Notes: a model not told the origin generated them from the sequence alone. Shown: positions 8,537 to 18,331, numbered from the stretch's first letter. The stretch is DNA of 64,000 nt from JADJNW01 sp964517145 (GCA_964517145.1 CAZFBN010000008.1:1-64000); one strand, 5' to 3'. Program-made: numbers and translations.

Positions 8537-9901
8537 TTACTTTACTACAATGGTTTTAATATTCACAAACGCTTTGATGCCTTCTTCGGCGAGTTCACGA
8601 CCAAAGCCAGAGCGCTTGATTCCACCAAATGGCAGGCGAGGATCCGATTTTACAAAATCATTGATTGCTACAAAACCTACTTCGAGCTGTTGGGCAATGG
8701 CTTGTGCGCGTTCCAGGTTTTGTGACCAAACGGCAGCGCCTAAGCCATACACGCTATCATTGGCAAGGGCAATGGCGGCTTCGTCATTCTGAACGGTGAA
8801 AAAGGCGACAACCGGACCAAACAATTCCTGCTCATACGCGGGCATGCCAGGTTGAAGGTTGGAAAGCACGAGGGGTTCAAAAAAGTGGTGAGACGCATCG
8901 TTTGCCGTGCTTCCATGCAAGATCGACGCGCCTTTGGCAACGGATTCCTCTACTTGACGGGCGAGTTGCTTGTGCAGATCGGGACGCGCCAAGGTGCCCA
9001 TATTCGTCTGCTCCTGGGTAGGATCACCGATTTTTAACAGATTGATTTGCGCTTCCATTTCCGCAAGGAAAGCCTCGGCTACTGCTTCGTGCACGATGAA
9101 GCGTTTGGCGGCGATGCAGGTTTGTCCAGCGTTGTTCATGCGGGATAGAACGCCCATCTTGGCTGCTTCAGCAATGTTGGCGTCTTCTAAAACGACAAAA
9201 GGGTCACTTCCGCCGAGTTCCATGACACATGGCTTGAGATACTTGCCTGCCAACGCAGCTACGCTGGCACCGGCGCGGTCGCTGCCCGTGAGTGCCACGC
9301 CCCGCACGATGGGATGCGCAATGACCGTTTCTACTTGTTCTACTTCGATGAAGAGGGTTTGAAAAATGCCGCTTCTGCCCGTTACATCCCTGAAAAGATT
9401 TTCCATAGCCAAGCCAGCCTGAGGTACATTTGGAGCAGGTTTTAACAAAATGACGTTGCCGGCACAAAGCGCGGGTATTGCAAAACGAAACGCCTGCCAA
9501 AACGGGAAATTCCAGGGCATTATACCAAAAACGGCGCCGAGTGGCTCGTAGTGAACTTCACTTTTCTGGTAATCGGTCTTGATGGATTTATTTTGTAAAA
9601 AGGCGGCAGCGTTATCTGCAAAGTAATCGCAAAGCCAGGCGCACTTTTCAATTTCGGCGTGGGATTGAGCAATGGGTTTCCCCATTTCAAGAGTGATAAG
9701 TTGGGCGTAGGTTTCAGCGTTGGAACGCAGGACTACACCGATATTTTTGACAAATTCAGCTCTGGTTTCCACAGGTAAAGCGCGCCAGTAGCCATAATAT
9801 GTATTTTTTGATAAGGAAAATTTTTCAGCAAGTGCCGCTTCGCTGAGTGAAGAAAAGGATGCAACAGTTTGATTGTTGTATGGATTGATGGTGGTAAACA
9901 T
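8537..9901 (-). CDS. NAD(P)-dependent succinate-semialdehyde dehydrogenase
   Basis: Aldehyde dehydrogenase superfamily, 454 residues, oxidising succinic semialdehyde (or a similar short aldehyde) to the acid. The coenzyme-site motif MPWNFPFWQ is at 128-136, catalytic Glu in MELGGSDPF (E228) and catalytic Cys in NNAGQTCIAAKRF (C262). The C-terminal LPFGGIKRSGFGRELAEEGI segment is typical of the shorter SSADH group (YneI/GabD-like). It stands alone with no GABA transaminase next to it, so physiological substrate is an inference. Confidence 0.88.
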   Translation of the reverse strand: MFTTINPYNNQTVASFSSLSEAALAEKFSLSKNTYYGYWRALPVETRAEFVKNIGVVLRSNAETYAQLITLEMGKPIAQSHAEIEKCAWLCDYFADNAAAFLQNKSIKTDYQKSEVHYEPLGAVFGIMPWNFPFWQAFRFAIPALCAGNVILLKPAPNVPQAGLAMENLFRDVTGRSGIFQTLFIEVEQVETVIAHPIVRGVALTGSDRAGASVAALAGKYLKPCVMELGGSDPFVVLEDANIAEAAKMGVLSRMNNAGQTCIAAKRFIVHEAVAEAFLAEMEAQINLLKIGDPTQEQTNMGTLARPDLHKQLARQVEESVAKGASILHGSTANDASHHFFEPLVLSNLQPGMPAYEQELFGPVVAFFTVQNDEAAIALANDSVYGLGAAVWSQNLERAQAIAQQLEVGFVAINDFVKSDPRLPFGGIKRSGFGRELAEEGIKAFVNIKTIVVK

Positions 9902-10309
9902 TGGCTTGAGATTTGGTAAGACTTATAACAAATTTGAAATGAGAAGGCGTAAATATGAAATTATTAAACACCTGAAAATCACATTGTTCAGCAATAACAA
10001 ATACGTCATTATCAATTGAAAATAGTATTAGGGTTCAATCTGAAACATCTCGAATTTTTCTGCACGTGCTATTGCATTGCTTTTATTGATAGAATAACGG
10101 AAAAACGCAGCAAAAGCCGTCTCTTTCACAGGGTGATCGCTTTGGTGTGGAAGCAAGATGGAATACAAGGCATTTTGGCAGTCCAACTTCCAAAATTCTA
10201 GTTTTCCAAAATTCTAAAACGCTCAAATTCCTTGCGCTTCAACGTTATTTATTCCAAATTTAAAATCTTACCATCCGGGATGACTCCTGTTGTTCGCTCC
10301 GTGACCTGG
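9902..10309. other. Intergenic stretch without a recognisable gene
   Basis: About 400 bp between the aldehyde dehydrogenase and the periplasmic-binding lipoprotein. Short open frames here have no family resemblance. Near 10190-10220 there is a short direct repeat, TTCCAAAATTCTA, occurring twice with slight changes. Confidence 0.5.
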
Positions 10310-11800
10310 TCAATAATTCGCCGGTTTGAATTGATAGTCCTGGAATTGTAAGATGTTGACAAATTTATTTTCAAAACGCTGCACAGGCAGGTTTTCTGGA
10401 TTGACTGCGTTGGGTGGCAAATTGACCACTCTTTCAAATTCGTAGCGGGTGAGCAACATATCGCTTGTAGGTTGCTGCTCCAAATAATACTGAAATTTTG
10501 TACCGTACTGGTTCAACATTCTACCACTAAATAAAGTCACGTCGTACCCTAAATAGGCTTCTTCCTTGGGCACTGCGCCATAGCGATCGTAGAAGCGCCG
10601 CCGGAAAACTTGCACAGTGGTGGATAAGGGGTCTAAAAAGGAACTATTGCTGATGTGAACATTGAGCCGTTCAAACAATTCATAATCCACCGTTTCGTAC
10701 AGCATCCACTGGGGCATGCCATACACTACTACGCCTTGATTGGCGCGTTTGGCTAAATCCAATTTTCGCAACAACGAATTGACAAAACTCTCTGGCGCCC
10801 AGCTTGGCACCAAAAAAACAGTAGTATCCGTTTGCAATAAGGATAATAATTGACCGCTATTAACGTCTTGATTTTCCGGCACTACGTATTCGCGAAAGCG
10901 CCGCACATTGCGATTGCCGGACATGCGTGCATTTTCTTCCTGAAAATACTGCAACCGTTCCACTTCTCGACCGCGACAGACCAGTACGATTTGCTCTGGG
11001 CGGTAGCGTTCGCGTGCGTAGCGGGTAATGGCTTCGCAGTGCGTACGCAAAGTTGGATTGACTTGAATATAGTTAGGATTGTTATAAGCCACCGAATCAG
11101 ATGTTGTGTAAGGCGACACCATCGTTATATCATTCGTAATGGCAAAATTAGCAACTAGCTTCGCCGTTTCCTTGCGGTAGGGTCCGATGATTAGGTGGGC
11201 TTCGCGCAGGTCTGTATTGGAACGTAACAGCTGGCTTGTTTGCAATTCAGAAGCACGGGTGTCGAGGACGGACACGTTTAATCTAACGCCTTCGCGTTCC
11301 AAATCATCAAAAGCGAGCCGCATGCCGCCGTAGAAATTGAGCGCCCAATCAGAATTTTGTGGCAATGCAGTATTGGTAATAGAAAAACGATCGGTCAGAA
11401 AAGGCAGCATAACTGCAACGTTGTAGGTAGTTAGTTTTCTTGATTGCGTCCTTGGGTCCAAACCAATTTCCTCTGGTCGTGTGCCAGTGGAAGGTCTTTC
11501 TGCAATCACCTCGCCAGATGATTTGATAATTTCGTTTTGATTGACCGGTACATCCCGCCAGATAATCGTATCCATTTTTTCTGCCGGTGCATTTTCAATA
11601 ATCACATAAGTGCCGGTTTCAGGATCATACACTTTTCGACCTTGAATCGGGTCCAGTTCGCCCCGGCTGTTGGCGGGTTGCTGCGAAGTGGCTTGAACCG
11701 GGCGGAATAAATCACAAGATGTAATAAGCGTGAAGGCTGCCAGTAAAAAGAGCCATCTACTCCCATTCAATGGTTGCTGGTGGTTTGGTGCTAATGTCAT
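10310..11800 (-). CDS. Periplasmic-binding-protein type 1-like lipoprotein
   Basis: A 496-residue lipoprotein. The signal segment WLFLLAAFTLITSC places the lipidated Cys at residue 29. Residues 30-125 are low in pattern, and residues 126-490 form a type 1 periplasmic-binding fold (YNVAVMLPFLTDRF, FYGGMRLAFDDLEREG, LIIGPYRKETAKLVANFA, VSPYTTSDS, LGYDVTLFSGRML). Bacteroidota relatives often carry LysM repeats before this fold; none is evident here. The ATG start lies 44 bp inside the 3' end of guaA, in another frame, and no Met occurs between it and the lipobox, so translational coupling with guaA is likely. The ligand is unknown. Confidence 0.78.
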   Translation of the reverse strand: MTLAPNHQQPLNGSRWLFLLAAFTLITSCDLFRPVQATSQQPANSRGELDPIQGRKVYDPETGTYVIIENAPAEKMDTIIWRDVPVNQNEIIKSSGEVIAERPSTGTRPEEIGLDPRTQSRKLTTYNVAVMLPFLTDRFSITNTALPQNSDWALNFYGGMRLAFDDLEREGVRLNVSVLDTRASELQTSQLLRSNTDLREAHLIIGPYRKETAKLVANFAITNDITMVSPYTTSDSVAYNNPNYIQVNPTLRTHCEAITRYARERYRPEQIVLVCRGREVERLQYFQEENARMSGNRNVRRFREYVVPENQDVNSGQLLSLLQTDTTVFLVPSWAPESFVNSLLRKLDLAKRANQGVVVYGMPQWMLYETVDYELFERLNVHISNSSFLDPLSTTVQVFRRRFYDRYGAVPKEEAYLGYDVTLFSGRMLNQYGTKFQYYLEQQPTSDMLLTRYEFERVVNLPPNAVNPENLPVQRFENKFVNILQFQDYQFKPANY

Positions 11801-13301
11801 ACACGACCCTGTTTATGCCTTTAACGTTGTTAATAATTTCGCTGGAAACGGTAGCCAGAAATTCGTATGGCAATTGACTCCACTCAGCCGTCATCCCATC
11901 GGTAGAATTTACCGCTCTTAACGCAACTGCCTGCTCATAAGTTCGCTCGTCCCCCATTACGCCCACCGAGTGAATCGGTAGCAAAATAGTGCCGGCTTGC
12001 CAAACTTTATCGTAAAGGTCGTATTTTTTAAGATTATTAATATAAATTGCATCCGCTTCTTGCAATAAAGCCACTTTTTCGGGTGTAATTTCTCCTAAAA
12101 TGCGAATGCCCAAGCCTGGTCCAGGGAATGGGTGCCGGTGTAAAATATTCGTAGGAACGCCTAATTCTGCGCCAACCCGCCGCACTTCATCTTTAAACAA
12201 AGAGCGCAAAGGCTCCACAATTTTTAAATGCAATTTTTCTGGCAAGCCGCCCACATTGTGGTGTGATTTGATCGTAACCGATGGTCCATGCACCGAAACG
12301 GATTCAATGACATCAGGATAAATCGTCCCCTGCCCCAACCATTCTACTTTACCGGCTTTTTTGGCTTCTTCCTGGAACACTTCGATAAAAACGCGCCCGA
12401 TGGTTTTACGCTTTTCTTCGGGATTGGATTTTCCAGCTAACGCTTCGTAAAAACGTACCTTCGCATCTACGCCTACTACATTCAAACCCAAATCTTTGTA
12501 AGAATGCAAAACGTCCTCAAATTCATTTTTGCGCAGCAAGCCATTGTCAACAAAGAAGCAGATTAAGCGGTCGCCGATGGCACGATCCAACAGCGTCGCC
12601 GCTACGGTAGAATCCACGCCACCTGAAAGCGCCATTAAAACATGGTCTTCTGCTCCGATTTTTTCACGCAACTCCCGCACTGTATCTTCCACAAAATGCG
12701 CGGGTGTCCAATCGCCTTTACATCCAGCTACATTGTACAAAAAATTATATAAAATTGCCTTACCATCAAGGGTATGTGTTACCTCCGGGTGAAATTGCAA
12801 ACAATAAACCGGCGCTTCAAATGCAGTTGCTTTCGATTTAAAAACGGCTACTTCTACACTGTCAGTGCTAGCGACAAGTTCAAACTGCGACGGAATTTGC
12901 ATGATGGTATCGCTGTGCGACATCCAAACCTGCGCGTCTTTAGGGATGGATTGTAACAAAGAGTCCTCTTGATGAATTTGGCTCAAATTGGCTTTGCCGT
13001 ACTCGCGTTTGCTTGATTTTTGCACTTTTCCGCCGTAAAAATCAGCAATAAGTTGGGCACCGTAGCAGACGCCGAGCACCGGACGTTTGCCTACTACTTC
13101 ATCCACATTGATTTTTAAGGCATTGGCATCTGTCACCGAAAAAGGGCTACCCGACAAAATAACCGCTTTGACACTATCCGTCAGCGCAGGCATTTTATTA
13201 AAAGGTACAATTTCACAGTAAATATTGAGTTCACGTACTCGCCTGGCAATCAACTGAGTATATTGAGACCCGAAGTCTAAAATCAGAATTTTTTCATTCA
13301 T
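11757..13301 (-). CDS. guaA: GMP synthase (glutamine-hydrolysing)
   Basis: Converts XMP to GMP using glutamine and ATP, the last step of de novo guanine nucleotide synthesis. The 514 residues comprise an N-terminal class I glutamine amidotransferase (nucleophile C79 in LGVCYGAQ; His171 and Glu173 in FHPEVTH), an ATP pyrophosphatase domain with PP-loop SGGVDS at 226-231, and a C-terminal dimerisation domain ending IEWE. All catalytic residues are present. The 3' end overlaps the next lipoprotein gene by 44 bp. A TAnnTTTG box lies only 4 bp upstream of the ATG. Confidence 0.98.
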   Translation of the reverse strand: MNEKILILDFGSQYTQLIARRVRELNIYCEIVPFNKMPALTDSVKAVILSGSPFSVTDANALKINVDEVVGKRPVLGVCYGAQLIADFYGGKVQKSSKREYGKANLSQIHQEDSLLQSIPKDAQVWMSHSDTIMQIPSQFELVASTDSVEVAVFKSKATAFEAPVYCLQFHPEVTHTLDGKAILYNFLYNVAGCKGDWTPAHFVEDTVRELREKIGAEDHVLMALSGGVDSTVAATLLDRAIGDRLICFFVDNGLLRKNEFEDVLHSYKDLGLNVVGVDAKVRFYEALAGKSNPEEKRKTIGRVFIEVFQEEAKKAGKVEWLGQGTIYPDVIESVSVHGPSVTIKSHHNVGGLPEKLHLKIVEPLRSLFKDEVRRVGAELGVPTNILHRHPFPGPGLGIRILGEITPEKVALLQEADAIYINNLKKYDLYDKVWQAGTILLPIHSVGVMGDERTYEQAVALRAVNSTDGMTAEWSQLPYEFLATVSSEIINNVKGINRVVYDISTKPPATIEWE

Positions 13302-13305
13302 GCTG

Positions 13306-13313
13306 CAAATATA
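13306..13313 (-). promoter_or_regulatory. Promoter -7 box immediately before guaA
   Basis: Minus-strand TATATTTG matches TAnnTTTG, and the ATG follows 4 bp later. If this is the real promoter, the guaA mRNA would be leaderless or nearly so. The motif could also be a chance match. Confidence 0.35.
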
Positions 13314-13396
13314 AAACAGGATTTACAGAATTTACAGGATTCCCAAAATGTAAAATCGCCCTACAACTCGGAAGTTATAGGACGATTCTCAAGTAA

Positions 13397-13427
13397 ATCG
13401 TCTTACGATTCGAATTCGTAAAACGAT
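13397..13427 (-). terminator. Hairpin downstream of the OmpA-TSP3 gene
   Basis: Two 12-nt arms, ATCGTCTTACGA and TCGTAAAACGAT, pair with a single mismatch around a 7-nt loop. It begins 8 bp after the stop codon. There is no strong T-run, so termination strength is uncertain. Confidence 0.5.
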
Positions 13428-13434
13428 TCAGCCA

Positions 13435-14862
13435 TTACTCCGGCAGATAAATATCAAATTCTACCCGGCGGTTCTGATCGCGACCTGCTTTGTACTTGTT
13501 GGTTGCAATCGGTTTTGTTTCACCAAACCCTTGGAAACTTAAACGATCCGCTGCAATACCTTTTGAAATCATATAATCGTAGCAAGCCTTTGCACGGCGT
13601 TCTGACAACACTTGATTCGGCTGCGCTTCGCCAATGCTATCGGTATGACCATTGATGCGCATTTTATAATCTGGATAGCGTTTTAAAATATCCACAATCT
13701 CATTCAAAATTGGGAAAGAAGTCTTCAGCAGCGTGCTTTTTCCTGTTTCAAATTGCACGGCTTTCATCGCAAAAGTCAGGCGTTCTTTTTCTTCTTGTTT
13801 TAATTCTGGGCATCCGTTGTTTGAAGCTGGACCCGCAGAATTTGGACAACGATCCACATTATCCGCCAAACCATCGCGGTCGCTATCTGGGCAGCCATTC
13901 ATAGCGCTTGTGCCAGGTGCATCCGGGCAGCGGTCGTCTCTGTCAGCCACGCCATCATTGTCGCGATCCGGGCAGCCACGTGTAGCAGCTTTACCAGCTT
14001 GATTGGGGCAAGCATCCTGGTCGTCGGGCACCCCATCATTGTCCGCATCGCGTACTGGGCAGCCATTGTTTGCAGCCGTACCCGCTTCATTCGGGCACTG
14101 GTCATTTTTATCGGCAATGCCGTCACCGTCTCTGTCCGGGCAACCTTTCAGCGCCACCGTACCAGCCACATCGGGGCACTCATCTTCGCCATCCTGGATG
14201 CCGTCCTTGTCAGAATCCGGGCAGCCATTGAATGCAGCCAAGCCAGCAACAGTCGGGCACAAGTCTTGCGCATCGGGTACACCATCATTATCGGCGTCTA
14301 TCACTTTTGGTGGTTCCGGTGTGCTTTCACCCAAAAGCAATAAAAGTCCCGTTCCGATCTGAACGTTGTCGCGCAAATCTTCAAATCCAAAGCGATATTC
14401 CCCTTTCAAACTCAGATACGCATGCTTCGCCAAGCGAAAATTCAAGCCAAGCCCAGCCGGAGCAGCAAAAGTAAAATCTTCAAATTCTTCATAAATAGCA
14501 CCCAAACCGCCATAAACATAAGGATAGAAAAAGCTAGGCTCTTTGAACAATTTGAGTTGTAACAAAGCGTCGAGGCTAAAAACGGCAGCATCGTTGAACC
14601 CACCCAATTCATCGATTGGAATTTCGGCTTTTGCCAGTTTTAAAGGCAAAGAGAGGTTGAGCGCGTCATTCAAATGACGCACATATTCAATCTCGGCACC
14701 ACTGGTAAATTGATTGTTAATCCAATCGTTCGTGATGGGGTATTGATAATTCAGGAAAGTAGCTCGTAATCCTAAGCCATCTTTCGCTTCACTGTACTGT
14801 GCAAGGGCAAATTGCGCACAAAGCATTGCCACAATTAAGGTTGCGATGAATCTTCTAATCAT
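13435..14862 (-). CDS. OmpA-family outer-membrane protein with thrombospondin type 3 repeats
   Basis: A 475-residue cell-envelope protein. The signal peptide is residues 1-21 (cleavage near ALAQ). Residues 22-185 are a predicted eight-stranded barrel. Residues about 190-355 are a chain of calcium-binding TSP3 repeats, each DxDxDGxxDxxDxCP with GC pairs (for example DADNDGVPDAQDLCP). Residues about 365-475 form the OmpA peptidoglycan-binding domain (INGHTDSIGEAQPNQVLSERRA). This layout links the outer membrane to peptidoglycan. The repeats create long open frames on other strands that are not genes. Confidence 0.9.
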   Translation of the reverse strand: MIRRFIATLIVAMLCAQFALAQYSEAKDGLGLRATFLNYQYPITNDWINNQFTSGAEIEYVRHLNDALNLSLPLKLAKAEIPIDELGGFNDAAVFSLDALLQLKLFKEPSFFYPYVYGGLGAIYEEFEDFTFAAPAGLGLNFRLAKHAYLSLKGEYRFGFEDLRDNVQIGTGLLLLLGESTPEPPKVIDADNDGVPDAQDLCPTVAGLAAFNGCPDSDKDGIQDGEDECPDVAGTVALKGCPDRDGDGIADKNDQCPNEAGTAANNGCPVRDADNDGVPDDQDACPNQAGKAATRGCPDRDNDGVADRDDRCPDAPGTSAMNGCPDSDRDGLADNVDRCPNSAGPASNNGCPELKQEEKERLTFAMKAVQFETGKSTLLKTSFPILNEIVDILKRYPDYKMRINGHTDSIGEAQPNQVLSERRAKACYDYMISKGIAADRLSFQGFGETKPIATNKYKAGRDQNRRVEFDIYLPE

Positions 14863-15095
14863 GATAGACTCGTTTTTGTTGGAGTGTTATTATAAAAAAT
14901 AGTAATACCTAACATTACAATTGGAAGGACAAGCAGTTGTTGTGTAGTAATTTTGTCTAGTTTAGACGTTGCAAAGACTAGAAAGTCACATTTCTGGAAT
15001 AAAAATAACGCAGATGTTAAGAAAAAACAAAAAAAAGACAAAAAAAGATACCAGCACTTCAGTTTTTTCCACCATTTGGGCGCAGCGGCACTTTA

Positions 15096-16031
15096 TCATT
15101 CTTGCAATCCCCGACCTTCTTTTTTTATCTTCCCCTCTTTATTCAGCTGTTTCATCAGTCGGTCGAGAATACCATTGATAAAATCTTTACTTTTATCGGT
15201 GCTGTACATTTTAGAAATTTCGACAAATTCATTAAGCGTTACTTTGGTCGGAATGGTCGGAAACGCCGTCAATTCACAAAGCGCCATTTTCAGCATTATC
15301 ATATCCATAATAGCTACACGCTCCACATCCCAGTTTTTCAGCGTCGGCTCAATAATTTGTAACAATTCAGCGCCTTCTTCATTTACTTTTTTAAATAAAG
15401 TTTCGCCAAATTCTACTGTTGCTTCCGTGCTGGGGCGATATTCCTCATAAAAATGGAGGGTTGCCGGCAGCGCTTTCAATGTTTTTTTAATCGCGCCGAC
15501 CACGAGCGATTCGTCATCTTCCCACAATGAAAAATTATCTTCTACCCAATCGGTAAACATTTCATTGTTCAGGCAGTGTTTGTACAATGCGAGCAAAATT
15601 TTGACGTGCACCTCATTCTCCAGGTTTGGATCGGTCAAATAATCTTTATACTCGTCGGTTTTAGCAAAATCATAATATAATTGGCGGGTCTTGTCTTCCT
15701 CAATGCGATCCTGCAATTTGTACAAACGCACGAGGCGATTAAACCCGTCGTTTTCTAACACGGAGCGCACCAGCGCATTTTCACCAAGCTTAGCTCGGAA
15801 TTGGCGGTCTTCTTCGGTAGGCAGCAGTTTAGCCATTCGATTAGCAGCATCTTGCCGGGCATAATCGGCGATACGCATCAGCTGGAGCAAGGTAAAAAGA
15901 TACAGCTCAAACGACTGGCGCACGCTATCACGATATTGTCGCAATGCCTCTTCTTTGCTCAGCTTTTTATCTCTGCTCATCGCATAAAGCATCTGCATTA
16001 CTTTTATGCGGACGTTCCTTCGACTCAACAT
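15096..16031 (-). CDS. nusB: Transcription antitermination factor NusB, long Bacteroidota form
   Basis: A 311-residue NusB. The canonical RNA/S10-binding NusB fold is in the C-terminal half (FKKVNEEGAELL, NWDVERVAIMDMIMLKMALCEL near 235-260, IPTKVTLNEFVEISKMYSTDKSKDFINGIL near 266-295). The N-terminal half starts with SRRNVRIKVMQMLYA, the usual NusB beginning, then has an inserted helical region of about 150 residues found in Bacteroidota members. NusB acts in rRNA antitermination. Standard length elsewhere is about 140 residues. Confidence 0.92.
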   Translation of the reverse strand: MLSRRNVRIKVMQMLYAMSRDKKLSKEEALRQYRDSVRQSFELYLFTLLQLMRIADYARQDAANRMAKLLPTEEDRQFRAKLGENALVRSVLENDGFNRLVRLYKLQDRIEEDKTRQLYYDFAKTDEYKDYLTDPNLENEVHVKILLALYKHCLNNEMFTDWVEDNFSLWEDDESLVVGAIKKTLKALPATLHFYEEYRPSTEATVEFGETLFKKVNEEGAELLQIIEPTLKNWDVERVAIMDMIMLKMALCELTAFPTIPTKVTLNEFVEISKMYSTDKSKDFINGILDRLMKQLNKEGKIKKEGRGLQE

Positions 16032-16143
16032 ACAATCAGATCAACGCTTTGAAATCTTCACGGGAAAATTAAATGACGCTACAAATAACGACTAAATTTG
16101 TAGAAAAGTCCAATGAATATTATTTTTTTTATAAAAAGTTAAT

Positions 16144-16211
16144 GGGTTGAAAGGTTGATAAAGAAAAGTCGTGTTCCTAATCAACCTATCAACCTATCAA
16201 CCTTTCAACCC
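16144..16211. repeat. Composite hairpin with perfect 16-bp arms, AGGTTGA family
   Basis: GGGTTGAAAGGTTGAT (16144-16159) pairs exactly with ATCAACCTTTCAACCC (16196-16211). The right arm also contains two extra ATCAACCT units. It lies after the stop of the DoxX-like gene, so it may end that transcript before nusB. Confidence 0.65.
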
Positions 16212-16219
16212 TTTTCCCC

Positions 16220-17701
16220 CTATTTCATATATTTCACTTTAATCTCTTCATAACTCGGCAATTGCTTATAATGCCATTTTTGAATAATCTTGCCGTTTTT
16301 CATCAAAATAACCCCTGGATTAGATCGCATAATGGTTTTTATCATAATATCATCCGCGGTGAAGAAATTATACGCACTTTGAGAAGCATGACGGAAATCG
16401 TCAATTTTTGCCGCTGATTCAAATGCCGTGATTGCCAAGGCATTAACGCCATCTTTTTCAGCCGTTTCCAACATAGGGTTTAGCACTTTTGTCCAACGAT
16501 CCACATAATCACTTTTCCACTCATACGTATTTTTTTCTACCTGTTTGTTAGAGACTGACAGCACTTTAGGCTTCAATTGAATGGAATCGCCGATGCGCAA
16601 GGTATCCGCCCCCCAAATGGTATCGGGCACTGAGACCGTTTCTGAACCTGCATTTTTGCCATACAATTTATAGGCAACGATGACAAACATATAATTGTCA
16701 TACGTTAAAATTTGCTCCGTCATGTTATTCCCTTCAAGGTCTTGCACATCAAAATCGCTGATCTTCGTACGCGGAATCGCTGGTTCTGATTTTACTTGCT
16801 CCGCCGTCCACTCTTCTTTCGGATAGTTTTTGAATTCTTTCAAATACTGTTCAAAAGGCATTTCTACGACTTTACCCGTTTTATTATTTTTCAAACGATA
16901 GGCAATAATTTCAACATTATTAGCTGCTTCTTCCTCTGCTTGCTTTTGCTCCCGAATATTGACCCCTACTTCAAATGGACGAAAATCCACGATTGGCTCG
17001 TTCCAAACGTAATTGCTAATGCAGAAAAGGACTGTGGCAATCGTGGTAAGTGCCAACACGGCAGTGCGTGCAACTGGCGTCCACAGGCTGTGCATATTTT
17101 TGCTGCGAAAAACAAAAATAAAAGCAGGTATCAACAAAAATAAGTCTTTGATAAAAGAGGTTTTGGGCGCCAGTTTTATAAAATCACCAAAGCAACCACA
17201 ATCCGTCACTTTCATGTTGGTTTCAACGTAAGGTCCCCATTTGCCAAACTGGAAAAAATTCACTCCATCGGGCACGTACCCGGTGAGGTAGGTAAAGCCG
17301 GTTAAAAAAGTGAATAAAACCAAGGTGATCAGAAAAACCCAGCTCGTCAATTTATTGCGACCGCCAACAATGAGCGCCAAGCCGACTACAATTTCCAACG
17401 TAATCATAGACACCGAAAAAGCGGCAGAGGCTTCCGATAATTTTGGAAAAATCGGCGCTAAAAATGAAAACCAAGTGCCTTCAAATGCCCGCACAAACTC
17501 TGCAAAATACTGCTCCATTTTAAAAGCCGTACCCATCGGGTCAATCGCCTTCACCAACCCGGAGAAAATAAACCAGGTGCCAGTGAAATTTTGTAAAAAC
17601 GACACCAGCCAATTAATCTTTCCAGCTTTACTAAAGCCAATCAGCGCCGTCAGAACCGCACCCGCCACTGCAAAAATGAGAATCAATGTACCGAGGGTCA
17701 T
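16220..17701 (-). CDS. DoxX/MauE-like membrane protein (BT_3928 type)
   Basis: A 493-residue inner-membrane protein. The N-terminal half has about five hydrophobic segments: residues 1-20, 30-50, 90-115, 122-145 and 180-200, then 212-230. It contains the cysteine motif TDCGCFGD near 166-173, found in MauE/DoxX-like proteins, where paired cysteines are thought to work in thiol redox chemistry. The C-terminal half (about 240-493) is extracytoplasmic, with segments such as YMFVIVAYKLYG and NPGVILMKNGKIIQKWHYKQLPS that resemble a degenerate thioredoxin fold. It is a known Bacteroidota family of uncertain function. The DUF1599 gene lies 54 bp upstream on the same strand. Confidence 0.8.
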   Translation of the reverse strand: MTLGTLILIFAVAGAVLTALIGFSKAGKINWLVSFLQNFTGTWFIFSGLVKAIDPMGTAFKMEQYFAEFVRAFEGTWFSFLAPIFPKLSEASAAFSVSMITLEIVVGLALIVGGRNKLTSWVFLITLVLFTFLTGFTYLTGYVPDGVNFFQFGKWGPYVETNMKVTDCGCFGDFIKLAPKTSFIKDLFLLIPAFIFVFRSKNMHSLWTPVARTAVLALTTIATVLFCISNYVWNEPIVDFRPFEVGVNIREQKQAEEEAANNVEIIAYRLKNNKTGKVVEMPFEQYLKEFKNYPKEEWTAEQVKSEPAIPRTKISDFDVQDLEGNNMTEQILTYDNYMFVIVAYKLYGKNAGSETVSVPDTIWGADTLRIGDSIQLKPKVLSVSNKQVEKNTYEWKSDYVDRWTKVLNPMLETAEKDGVNALAITAFESAAKIDDFRHASQSAYNFFTADDIMIKTIMRSNPGVILMKNGKIIQKWHYKQLPSYEEIKVKYMK

Positions 17702-17755
17702 AATTCAAATTTTAGAGATGAAGTTTGAAATCGCGTCAATTTTACATTTCGTATT

Positions 17756-18304
17756 TCAAATTTCAAATTTTATATCTAGTTTAATAAGTGCAAAAATAGC
17801 ATAATTGATGATATCCCGATAATTCGCTTCCAACCCTTCTGAAATCAACGTTTTGCCGTTATTATCTTCAATTCGTTTAATGCGTAATAATTTCATCAAA
17901 ATCAAATCCGTCATCGAACTCACCCGCATTTCGCGCCACACCTCGCCGTAGTCATGGTTTTTAGCAATCATCAAATCGCGCGTTTGCTGGATTTGCGCAT
18001 CATACCACTTTTCTGTTTCCTCTGCCTCCATTTCCAACGCTGCATCATCAGGCAGTTCCAGTTGGATCAACGCCATCACGCTGTAGTTGACCAAACCAAT
18101 GAATTCCGACTCGATGGAATCTTCAACCTTTTGCACTTGCATTGCTTCAATGCTGCGAATTCGTTTTGCTTTGATGTACAGTTGGTCGGTCAATGACGAG
18201 GGGCGCAGGATACGCCAGGCAGTGCCGTAATCCTGATTTTTTTTGCTAAAAATTGCCTTACAACGGGCTATAATCGCGTCGTATTGTTGGAGCGTCTGTT
18301 GCAC
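17756..18304 (-). CDS. DUF1599 domain protein (two repeats)
   Basis: A 182-residue soluble protein made of two similar halves. KNQDYGTAWRILRPSSLTD in the first half matches KNHDYGEVWREMRVSSMTD in the second, and each is followed by KxxRIxxIE and an FxxLVNYxxxALIxLEL-like helix. This internal duplication is typical of DUF1599; no biochemical role is established. The start is a GTG, placed 20 bp after a -7 box. Its neighbour downstream is the DoxX-like gene. Confidence 0.85.
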   Translation of the reverse strand: MQQTLQQYDAIIARCKAIFSKKNQDYGTAWRILRPSSLTDQLYIKAKRIRSIEAMQVQKVEDSIESEFIGLVNYSVMALIQLELPDDAALEMEAEETEKWYDAQIQQTRDLMIAKNHDYGEVWREMRVSSMTDLILMKLLRIKRIEDNNGKTLISEGLEANYRDIINYAIFALIKLDIKFEI

Positions 18305-18323
18305 CAGTAGCTTGGTTTTGCCG

Positions 18324-18331
18324 CAAAGATA
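18324..18331 (-). promoter_or_regulatory. Promoter -7 box for the DUF1599 gene
   Basis: Minus-strand TATCTTTG fits TAnnTTTG, about 20 bp upstream of the GTG start. This supports that start. Confidence 0.5.

Noticed and set aside
10016..10201. Small protein of 61 residues in the gap after the aldehyde dehydrogenase
   Set aside because: No ribosome or promoter signal, no recognisable motif, and codon use unlike the neighbouring genes.
13733..14362. Several open frames on both strands inside the OmpA-TSP3 gene
   Set aside because: They are produced by the periodic Asp/Gly/Pro-rich TSP3 repeats; only the minus-strand frame has a signal peptide and OmpA domain.
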